Below are positions 1 through 5,490 of a stretch of 46,690 nucleotides of DNA, piece after piece. Source of the DNA: Fusobacterium mortiferum ATCC 9817 (lineage in GTDB: Bacteria > Fusobacteriota > Fusobacteriia > Fusobacteriales > Fusobacteriaceae); NCBI RefSeq assembly GCF_000158195.2, contig NZ_GL987994.1:49638-96327 (forward strand), read 5' to 3'. The notes below the pieces were generated by a model. That model made no database searches. It had not been told where the DNA came from and worked only from the letters and a program-made list of their open reading frames with translations. The position numbers and the translations under genes are program-made. The stretch's first letter is position 1, and each line of letters begins with the position of its first letter.

Positions 1-144
1 CCTATCCCCCTCGTTGCGTGTCTCAGAGCAGCAGCAGAAAAAGAACTAAAGGGATATCAAAGCTCATTGGCAACAATAGCAGAGAACAAGGAGATATTAG
101 TGGCATTGGAAACTTATATATCAGAGCATCCTGAAGGAGTTTAG
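1..144 (+). CDS. C-terminal end of an unrecognised, probably phage protein (cut by window edge)
   Basis: Frame 1 is open from the window edge to a TAG at 142-144 and encodes 47 residues. The peptide is helical and Ala/Glu-rich (AAAEKELKGY near its start, ending SEHPEGV). I recognise no family. It lies just upstream of a hairpin terminator and a phage-type endolysin, so a late phage protein is the likely setting, but that rests on context only. Confidence 0.5.
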   Translation, partial: PIPLVACLRAAAEKELKGYQSSLATIAENKEILVALETYISEHPEGV

Positions 145-174
145 AAGTTATAAGAGTTATTTTATGAGGTAAGG

Positions 175-232
175 AAGGGAGAAATTACTTGAAGTGTAGA
201 GCAAAACTCACTTAGGGAATTTCTCCCTTTTG
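175..232 (+). terminator. Hairpin terminator before the endolysin gene
   Basis: AAGGGAGAAATT (175-186) is perfectly complementary to AATTTCTCCCTT (218-229) and runs into a T tract. The loop holds a smaller stem, AAGTG (192-196) with CACTT (209-213), so the structure is a hairpin within a hairpin. It would end transcription of the upstream partial gene. Confidence 0.7.
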
Positions 233-249
233 TTATGTAGGAGGGGTAT

Positions 250-624
250 ATGAATAAGGCAAGTGTAAGGAGTAAGAAAAAATTAGAGGGAGTAGATAGT
301 AGGTTAGTACTGTTGGTAGGATATGCTTTGGCAATATCTCCAGTGGATTTTTTTGTAAATGAGGGGGTAAGAAGTGAGAAAAAACAAAAGGAGTACTATA
401 AGCAGGGAAAAAGTAAATGTGATGGGGTAGTAAATAGAAGTAAACATCAAGATGGAAAAGCAATAGATGTGTATTATGTAGGCTGGGAGAGTGATGATAG
501 CTTAACAGATGACAGATGGTATATTTTGATAGAGAGTTTTAAAAAGGCTGGAAAGATGTTGGGATTGAAGTTAGAGTTTGGATATGACTGGGGTTGGGAC
601 AACCCACATATAGAGTTGAGGTGA
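250..624 (+). CDS. M15-family endolysin (L-alanyl-D-glutamate peptidase type)
   Basis: This 124-residue protein has the two hallmark blocks of peptidase M15 (VanY/T5-endolysin type). SKHQDGKAIDV at about residues 64-74 carries the zinc His and Asp, and WDNPHIEL near the C-terminus carries the catalytic acid region and the last zinc His. The length fits a single-domain phage endolysin with no cell-wall-binding domain. It would cut peptidoglycan stem peptides. There is no signal peptide, so release would depend on a holin; small membrane proteins follow directly. The start is an ATG at 250 behind a strong AGGAGGGG ribosome site. A host cell-wall enzyme is less likely because of the missing export signal and the small-gene context. 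Confidence 0.85.
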   Translation: MNKASVRSKKKLEGVDSRLVLLVGYALAISPVDFFVNEGVRSEKKQKEYYKQGKSKCDGVVNRSKHQDGKAIDVYYVGWESDDSLTDDRWYILIESFKKAGKMLGLKLEFGYDWGWDNPHIELR

Positions 625-628
625 GAGA

Positions 629-811
629 ATGGGAAAAGTATTAGATATGGTAATTAAATTTGTAAAGTATTTTATCTGTAAATGGTTTGCAACAAGAGTG
701 ATAGAAAGGATAGTGATACTATTACTAGAGGAACTAGTAAAAAGAACAGATAGTAAACTAGATGACAGAATCTATCAAGCAGTATTTGAAGAAGTAGAAA
801 AGGAGGTATAG
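629..811 (+). CDS. Small membrane-associated protein of a phage-like cassette
   Basis: A 60-residue protein beginning 5 nt after the endolysin stop, so almost certainly cotranscribed. Residues ~5-32 are hydrophobic and amphipathic (VIKFVKYFICKWF, then IVILLLEELV), followed by a charged tail. Size and position suit a holin-like or accessory lysis protein, but I see no family motif and this role is inferred from place. Confidence 0.55.
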   Translation: MGKVLDMVIKFVKYFICKWFATRVIERIVILLLEELVKRTDSKLDDRIYQAVFEEVEKEV

Positions 812-852
812 GAAAATAAAGTAACAAAAGTAATAGAAAAAGGGGGCTAAAA

Positions 853-918
853 ATGAAAAAGCATAGCTATATAAAGTATATGATGTGGATAGGGAAAAGG
901 GCAAATGAGTGGGGGTAA
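853..918 (+). CDS. Possible 21-residue peptide in the lysis cassette
   Basis: ATG at 853 follows an AGGGGGC ribosome site by a few bases and opens a 21-residue frame (MKKHSYIKYMMWIGKRANEWG). Its stop (916-918) lies 2 nt before the ATG of the next gene, which suggests translational coupling. It may be a real micropeptide or only a leader; support is the ribosome site and the tight spacing. Confidence 0.35.
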   Translation: MKKHSYIKYMMWIGKRANEWG

Positions 919-920
919 GC

Positions 921-1139
921 ATGGAGTATATAAAAATAATTAGTGGAGTTTTAGCAATATTTATAGGTTATCACAAATTTATACTCTCTCTGCTAGATAG
1001 AAAGATAGATAAAGAGATTTGGGAGAGGGAGAAAAAACTTTTAGAGAGATTGGAGGAGGAGAATAGAAGGAATATGTTAGATGGAATTAAGAGAATAGAG
1101 GAGAGGATGGTGAGAATAGAAGAAAAATTGATGAAATAA
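921..1139 (+). CDS. Small protein with N-terminal membrane helix and coiled coil (holin/XhlA-like size class)
   Basis: The 72-residue reading from ATG 921 (a GTG at 909 would add four residues, but GGGGG lies right before 921) has one membrane helix at residues ~4-20. This is followed by a strongly charged heptad-like helix rich in Glu, Arg and Leu to the end. XhlA-type phage lysis proteins combine a coiled coil with a membrane helix, though usually in the other order. Its place after the endolysin supports a lysis or phage-membrane role; the exact function is unknown. Confidence 0.6.
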   Translation: MEYIKIISGVLAIFIGYHKFILSLLDRKIDKEIWEREKKLLERLEEENRRNMLDGIKRIEERMVRIEEKLMK

Positions 1140-1158
1140 TTCTTTTTTTGGAAAAATG

Positions 1159-1167
1159 TGGTATTAT
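1159..1167 (+). promoter_or_regulatory. Extended -10 promoter of the HTH gene
   Basis: TGGTATTAT is an extended -10 (TGnTATTAT) about 38 nt before the ATG at 1205. No good -35 is seen. The surrounding TGGAAAAAT-GTGGTATT string recurs in very similar form at 3968-3986 before another accessory gene. Confidence 0.5.
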
Positions 1168-1204
1168 TAGAGTAGAGCGAAAATATTGTAGGGAGGAGAT
1201 AACA

Positions 1205-1474
1205 ATGAATACAGAAGCGTATATCTTAACAAAACTAAGCAATTTATCAGAAGAGGATGAATTATTAGCACAAGAGATTGAAAAAAGACTGGGTCCATGG
1301 TCAACTCCATTAGATGTGTCAAAGTACTTTAAAAGACATATTACAACAATTTATGACATGATTGACAACAATGAAATATATGGGAAAAAGATGAAGGGAA
1401 GAATAAGAATACTTTCTAGAAGTCTGGTATTAGCATTTGAAAAAAATAAGAACTATCTAGTAAAAACTAAATAG
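1205..1474 (+). CDS. Excisionase-like helix-turn-helix protein
   Basis: An 89-residue protein. The ATG at 1205 sits behind a clear GGGAGGAG site; the longer reading from 1148 would place the start inside the likely promoter. Residues ~35-75 fit a small winged HTH of the excisionase/HTH_17 type: TPLDVSKYFKRH, then TTIYDMIDNNEIYG, then a basic wing KKMKGRIRI. Such proteins bind DNA as phage or element regulators or excisionases. No integrase is in the window. The gene ends 15 nt before a terminator hairpin and is the last gene of the phage-like segment. Confidence 0.65.
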   Translation: MNTEAYILTKLSNLSEEDELLAQEIEKRLGPWSTPLDVSKYFKRHITTIYDMIDNNEIYGKKMKGRIRILSRSLVLAFEKNKNYLVKTK

Positions 1475-1488
1475 TTCCAATAGTAAAG

Positions 1489-1532
1489 AGATGATAAGGC
1501 GTCCTGACAAGATAACTTATCATCTTTTTTTA
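1489..1532 (+). terminator. Terminator hairpin, left copy of the repeat flanking the autotransporter
   Basis: AGATGATAAG (1489-1498) pairs perfectly with CTTATCATCT (1516-1525), followed by seven Ts. The same ten-base arms, with a different loop, recur at 3927-3956 on the far side of the autotransporter gene. Confidence 0.85.
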
Positions 1533-1537
1533 TTTGG

Positions 1538-1573
1538 AAAAAATACGCCTTTTTGTTAAAAAGAGTATTTTTT
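1538..1573 (+). terminator. Second hairpin in the autotransporter leader
   Basis: AAAAAATAC (1538-1546) pairs with GTATTTTTT (1565-1573) and CTTTTT (1549-1554) with AAAAAG (1558-1563) around a GTT loop; about 15 pairs in all, ending in six Ts. It lies 20 nt before the autotransporter start codon. It may be a second terminator or an attenuator. ACGCCTT at 1545-1551 could instead pair with AAGGCGT at 1496-1502 and so compete with the first hairpin. Confidence 0.55.
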
Positions 1574-1596
1574 ATATCTTAAGGAGGGAGTTTATT

Positions 1597-3909
1597 ATGA
1601 AAAGGGAATTAGAAAAGAGTCTAAAAAGATATTTGAAAAGAAAAATAAAAGTAACTTTGGGTTTATTAGTGACTTTTTTAATTACTGGACAAGTAGGATA
1701 TTCGCTTAATCTTACTATGGATGAATATAATAATGAGCAGAATGTAATTATTAATGATAATTATATAAAAAATAATGAAAATACAAATTATCAATATATA
1801 TTAGGAGTTATATTTGATAGTAGTGTGGAAATAAATAGCAAAGAGATAAATATTGTTAATAATTCCAATGGAGATGAGGTTAATAGAAAGGAAATTTCAA
1901 CTATTGTAGTAAGTGAAAATTCACATTTAAAACTTGGAAATGAAGAAACAGAAAATATTAATTTAAAAGTTAATACAGATAAAGGTGTAGCTACAGGAAT
2001 AGCAATGTATAATTTAGATGAAGCAGATAGAGGAGGAAGTTTAGAAATAAATGGAAAGAACTTTACTTTAGATGTTCATGCTAATGGAGAAGGAAGTAAT
2101 AAATCTACTTATGGTATACTTGTTGGAACTAAACCAAATAAAGATGGAGAAAATTGTATAGTAGACATTAATTCTGAAAATACAGTAATAAACGTTACTA
2201 ATGATAGTGGATTATCATATACTGCCAATGCTCTTACAGCATGGGGTGGGGGAACAATAAGACTTAACTCTGGAAATGTTAAAATAGATACAAATAAAAA
2301 TAATGTAATTAATGTTAAAAGAAATTCTACTGTTGAAATAAATAAATATTCTCTCGATAAAGTAATACAATTAGATGGAAGTATTGTTTTTGAATGCGTA
2401 GATCCTAGTACAGATATAGATTCTGATGTAATAGTTAATTTAACTAATTCTAATTCATATTTAAACGGGAATATTTTAGTTACTAATCTTGTAGATGGAC
2501 ATTCAGGAACAGTAGATGGAATGAGATTAGGATTAAGTAATGGAGCAACATGGAGCACTACTGAAGAGGGAAGCTTTGTAAATTATCTTACTTTTAATGG
2601 TGGTATTATTAATAATAACTGGGATATTAATAATATCGGAAATATAAAGGGAGATAGAGACTATAGTATGAATATAGACAATATGACTGGTACAGGTGGA
2701 ACTATTATTATGGATGCTACATATAATGAAGCTAGTGATTCATTTTCTTCAACAACTTTAGAGATAAAAGAAAAAGATAATAATACTAAATTAAATTTTG
2801 CATATGATGGAATAGATGCTGATAATATAGCTATAAATAATGCTCAAGAAACAGAAGATGCTTTAAATCAACTGGCAGGAAATATCTATATAGAGAATGG
2901 AGAGGTAAATAGTACTATTAATATAGATGAAGGACTATTGAATGGAGCTATAGTTGGAGATTTAGTTCAAGGAACTGGTGGAATGCAAGTTGAAAATATA
3001 AGAGTAGGTAGTCTAAGTAATACAGTTATGGGATTAAGAAACTTAGCAACTATAAACTTATTAACTTGGAGACAAGAATTTAGCTCATTTAGTCAAAGAA
3101 TGGGAGAGTTGAGAGATAGTCAAGGAAATTCTGGTGTATGGGCAAGAGTATATGGTGGAGAGATAGAACAAGGTAGCAATTATGATAATAGTTATCAAAC
3201 ATATCAAGTTGGATACGATAAAGTTTATGATTATGCTGGTGGAAAGTTATTCTTAGGTTATTTATTTAGCTATACAGATGGAAATACTGACTATGATTTA
3301 GGAAGTGGAGAAAATAATTCCATTGGAGCAGGAGTATATGGATCATGGCTTAATAATTCTGGACACTATATTGATGTTGTAGCTAAATTAAGTCGTTTAC
3401 ACAATGATTATGATGTGTATAGTGAAAATAGAATGTATAATTCTAAAGGAGATTACACTAACTATGGAGTTTCTTTAGGTATTGAATATGGAAAGAGATT
3501 TGTTACAGATAATAAGTTCTTCATAGAGCCTAGTATTAGAATGGATTTAGGAAGAGTAGCAAATAAGAGCTATACAACAAGTACTGATGTAAGAGTAGAA
3601 CAAGATACTTTATACACAGCTTTAGGGTCATTGGGAGCAAAAATAGGATATAATCTAGAGAAAGGTAACCTATATGCAAGAATATCTGGAGTTAAAGAGT
3701 TTGCTGGAGATATAGATACAACTTATACAAATAAATTAGGACAAACAAAAACATCAGTAGATTTAGAAGATGAATGGGTAGAATTTGGAATAGGTGGAAA
3801 TTATAAAGTAGCAGAAAATGTAAATCTTTATTTAGATTTATCTAAAACAACAGAAGCTATGGTAGACACAAACTGGCAAGCTAATTTAGGATTTAGATGG
3901 GAATTATAA
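1597..3909 (+). CDS. Type V autotransporter adhesin-like outer-membrane protein
   Basis: The 770-residue reading starts at ATG 1597 behind AAGGAGGGAG; the longer frame from a TTG at 1534 runs through a hairpin. Residues 1-37 form the long basic signal typical of fusobacterial autotransporters: about 18 charged residues, then a hydrophobic stretch to VGYS. The passenger (~38-480) is rich in Asn, Thr, Ser, Gly and Ile with repeated short beta strands, as in a beta-helix; it has a single Cys pair of doubtful meaning. Residues ~481-770 fit the autotransporter beta-barrel: WARVYGGE, alternating aromatic strands, and an aromatic end at LGFRWEL. It would display its passenger at the cell surface, probably in adhesion or aggregation. 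It stands alone between two related hairpins, beside phage-like genes. Confidence 0.9.
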   Translation: MKRELEKSLKRYLKRKIKVTLGLLVTFLITGQVGYSLNLTMDEYNNEQNVIINDNYIKNNENTNYQYILGVIFDSSVEINSKEINIVNNSNGDEVNRKEISTIVVSENSHLKLGNEETENINLKVNTDKGVATGIAMYNLDEADRGGSLEINGKNFTLDVHANGEGSNKSTYGILVGTKPNKDGENCIVDINSENTVINVTNDSGLSYTANALTAWGGGTIRLNSGNVKIDTNKNNVINVKRNSTVEINKYSLDKVIQLDGSIVFECVDPSTDIDSDVIVNLTNSNSYLNGNILVTNLVDGHSGTVDGMRLGLSNGATWSTTEEGSFVNYLTFNGGIINNNWDINNIGNIKGDRDYSMNIDNMTGTGGTIIMDATYNEASDSFSSTTLEIKEKDNNTKLNFAYDGIDADNIAINNAQETEDALNQLAGNIYIENGEVNSTINIDEGLLNGAIVGDLVQGTGGMQVENIRVGSLSNTVMGLRNLATINLLTWRQEFSSFSQRMGELRDSQGNSGVWARVYGGEIEQGSNYDNSYQTYQVGYDKVYDYAGGKLFLGYLFSYTDGNTDYDLGSGENNSIGAGVYGSWLNNSGHYIDVVAKLSRLHNDYDVYSENRMYNSKGDYTNYGVSLGIEYGKRFVTDNKFFIEPSIRMDLGRVANKSYTTSTDVRVEQDTLYTALGSLGAKIGYNLEKGNLYARISGVKEFAGDIDTTYTNKLGQTKTSVDLEDEWVEFGIGGNYKVAENVNLYLDLSKTTEAMVDTNWQANLGFRWEL

Positions 3910-3924
3910 ATAATTCGAAAAGGA

Positions 3925-3963
3925 ATAGATGATAAGCCATAAAACACTTATCATCTATTTCTT
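3925..3963 (+). terminator. Terminator after the autotransporter, right copy of the flanking repeat
   Basis: ATAGATGATAAG (3925-3936) pairs with CTTATCATCTAT (3947-3958), followed by a T-rich run. The arms match those at 1489-1525, and the bases after the hairpin (TTTAT-TGGARAAATA) also match the left copy. Confidence 0.8.
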
Positions 3964-3978
3964 TATATGGAGAAATAG

Positions 3979-3987
3979 TGGTATTGT
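3979..3987 (+). promoter_or_regulatory. Extended -10-like element
   Basis: TGGTATTGT resembles an extended -10 and lies in the same TGGARAAAT-GTGGTATT context as the promoter at 1159. It would start RNA only a few bases before the next coding frame, so either the leader is nearly absent or the true start codon is internal. Confidence 0.3.
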
Positions 3988-3991
3988 AATA

Positions 3992-4378
3992 ATGGGAAGA
4001 ATGGAAAAAACATATATAAGAAAGAGGGAAAAGAAATATGCAATATATAGTTTATTTGATAAGAAGAGATTAACGAAATATTATGATAATATAGAAGAAT
4101 TAGAAGAAAATGTATATATTGCTAAGGATGAAAAAACTGAAAAATATGCATTTTTAAGCTCTGGATTTTCTACAAAAACTGAATATAAAGAGATACATAA
4201 GGTATTAGATACAGAGATTAATGAGTATCTTTATATAGGAATTGTAGAAGAAGAAAGAATAGATATTTTAACAAAGATAGATAAAATAAATATAAAAGAG
4301 TTAAGCCAACAAGAACAAAACAAGCTAATTAATTTATTGTTAGAAATAAAAAATAGAAAAAGTAACTTTTTGGAGTAA
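3992..4378 (+). CDS. Unrecognised charged cytoplasmic protein
   Basis: About 125-128 residues depending on whether ATG 3992 or ATG 4001 is used. An upstream ATG at 3929 lies in the arm of a terminator and is less likely. The protein is rich in Lys, Glu and Tyr and has no signal peptide or membrane helix. The first half looks like short beta strands (KYAIYSLFDKKRL, EENVYIAKDEK, KYAFLSSG) and the last 40 residues like one or two helices. I know no family for it. It is followed directly by a 49-residue membrane peptide whose ribosome site lies in its last codons, so the two are probably coexpressed. Confidence 0.6.
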   Translation: MGRMEKTYIRKREKKYAIYSLFDKKRLTKYYDNIEELEENVYIAKDEKTEKYAFLSSGFSTKTEYKEIHKVLDTEINEYLYIGIVEEERIDILTKIDKINIKELSQQEQNKLINLLLEIKNRKSNFLE

Positions 4379-4381
4379 TTT

Positions 4382-4531
4382 ATGAAAAAAGCAATAAAAA
4401 AATTTACAGATGAAAAACTAGATGGAAGATACTTAGCTTATTTAGATGAACATCTAATTGAAAGAGTAAGAATAATCTTGGTTCAAAATATTAGTTATCT
4501 ATTTTTCCTTATACTATTAGTAATTATTTGA
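4382..4531 (+). CDS. 49-residue tail-anchored membrane peptide
   Basis: ATG 4382 is preceded by GGAG in the last codons of the gene before it, 3 nt past that gene's stop. The peptide has a charged N-terminal half with Lys, Asp, Glu and Arg, and one C-terminal hydrophobic helix (about residues 33-49, ending FFLILLVII). Its TGA overlaps the TTGACA box of the next promoter. The family is not known; coupling to the preceding gene suggests a partner function at the membrane. Confidence 0.55.
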   Translation: MKKAIKKFTDEKLDGRYLAYLDEHLIERVRIILVQNISYLFFLILLVII

Positions 4532-4556
4532 CAATTAATAGTAAATAGAGTAAAAT
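4528..4556 (+). promoter_or_regulatory. Promoter of the DUF1456 gene
   Basis: TTGACA (4528-4533), a 17-nt spacer and TAAAAT (4551-4556) lie 34 nt before the start codon at 4590. The -35 box overlaps the stop codon of the preceding small gene. Confidence 0.75.
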
Positions 4557-4589
4557 TATTTAAGAAAAAGGTATATTATAGGAGGAAAA

Positions 4590-5066
4590 ATGGTAAACAA
4601 TGATATATTAAGAAGAGTGAGATACGCTTTAAATATAAAAGATAGAACTATGCTAGATATATTTAAATATGGAGAAAATCCAATTACTCATGAAGAATTA
4701 TTAAATCTTTTAAAAAGAGAGGGAGAAGAGGACTTCTTAAAATGTAGCAACAGAGTGTTAGAAGCATTTTTAGATGGATTGATTATTTTAAAAAGAGGAA
4801 AACAAGAGCCAAAAGATGGTAAAGAGTATACTCCAGTAAAGATAACTAAAAATAATATAAATAATATAATCTTAAAGAAATTAAAAATAGCACTTTCTTT
4901 AAAAAGTGATGATATGTTACAAATATTTAAACTTGCAGGATTAGAACTATCTTCTTCTGAATTAAGTGCAGTATTTAGAAAAGAGGACCATAAGAATTAT
5001 AGAGAGTGTGGAGATAAATATATTAGAAATTTCTTAAAGGGATTAACTATTTATTATAGAGGATAA
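4590..5066 (+). CDS. DUF1456 (YehS-like) protein
   Basis: A 158-residue protein made of two similar halves, the mark of the DUF1456/YehS family. Residues ~4-65 hold NDILRRVRYALNIKD, then a helix and FLKCSNRVLEAFLDGLI. Residues ~90-157 repeat the plan with IILKKLKIALSLKSDDML and KYIRNFLKGLTIYYRG. Each half is a small all-helical unit. The biochemical role of the family is not established. It has its own consensus promoter and a GGAGG ribosome site, and is followed 12 nt later by a small membrane protein gene. Confidence 0.85.
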   Translation: MVNNDILRRVRYALNIKDRTMLDIFKYGENPITHEELLNLLKREGEEDFLKCSNRVLEAFLDGLIILKRGKQEPKDGKEYTPVKITKNNINNIILKKLKIALSLKSDDMLQIFKLAGLELSSSELSAVFRKEDHKNYRECGDKYIRNFLKGLTIYYRG

Positions 5067-5078
5067 GAGGAGGATAAA

Positions 5079-5282
5079 ATGGCAAGAACTTTAATTTTTA
5101 ACATATTGTTAGTAATAACTTTTGAAGTTTTTATGTTTTTAAATGGACAAAAAAAATATAGGGGATATGTTACTTTAAAGCACTATGTTTTAACTTTAAA
5201 GATGCCACTTTATCAAAAGGTTTTGATGGGAAAAATTTTAGTTGTTTCTTTTCTAACAATTTTATTTCAAACATTGTTTTAA
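5079..5282 (+). CDS. Small two-helix membrane protein
   Basis: A 67-residue protein with hydrophobic helices at residues ~4-20 and ~50-66 and a basic middle. It starts 12 nt after the DUF1456 gene with an AGAGGAGG site, so it belongs to that transcript, and a terminator follows 9 nt after its stop. I know no family; membrane location is the only safe statement. Confidence 0.6.
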   Translation: MARTLIFNILLVITFEVFMFLNGQKKYRGYVTLKHYVLTLKMPLYQKVLMGKILVVSFLTILFQTLF

Positions 5283-5291
5283 AAAAGAATT

Positions 5292-5318
5292 GGCTCATAT
5301 TGTTATGAGTCTTTTTTT
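5292..5318 (+). terminator. Terminator after the DUF1456 operon
   Basis: GGCTCATA (5292-5299) pairs with TATGAGTC (5304-5311), one G-U pair included, around a TTGT loop, followed by seven Ts. Confidence 0.85.
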
Positions 5319-5369
5319 AATTTTTATGAAAAATTATTGTTCAGTATATGTAAAAAACAAAAAAAATAC

Positions 5370-5398
5370 TTGAAATTTTATGTAATATTAGTTACAAT
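5370..5398 (+). promoter_or_regulatory. Promoter of the hydrogenase gene
   Basis: TTGAAA (5370-5375), a 17-nt spacer and TACAAT (5393-5398). It leaves a leader of about 85 nt that contains a 16-bp tandem repeat. Confidence 0.7.
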
Positions 5399-5434
5399 AA
5401 TACAGAGTATATAGTAAAGTATTATTTTACAAAG

Positions 5435-5468
5435 TTAAGTAAGTTTTAAAAATTAAGTAAGTTTTAAA
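5435..5468 (+). repeat. Tandem 16-bp direct repeat in the hydrogenase leader
   Basis: TTAAGTAAGTTTTAAA occurs at 5435-5450 and again at 5453-5468, with an 18-bp period. It lies between the promoter and the GGAGG site. It could be a regulator site or a duplication by slippage; no factor is identified. Confidence 0.8.
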
Positions 5469-5490
5469 TGAAATTTTAATAGGAGGACAG

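Noticed and set aside
1148-1204. N-terminal extension of the HTH gene
   Set aside because: It would start inside the extended -10 promoter; ATG 1205 has a strong ribosome site.
2109-2558. 149-residue antisense frame within the autotransporter
   Set aside because: It is low in information, has no ribosome site, and mirrors a strongly supported coding frame.
3929-3991. Upstream ATG extending the gene at 3992
   Set aside because: The ATG is in the 5' arm of the terminator hairpin after the autotransporter, and the added residues look unlike protein. It cannot be fully excluded because AAGGAAT precedes it.
5283-5490. Rex site in the hydrogenase promoter
   Set aside because: No TTGT-type palindrome with the expected spacing was found; the obvious repeat there is direct, not inverted.
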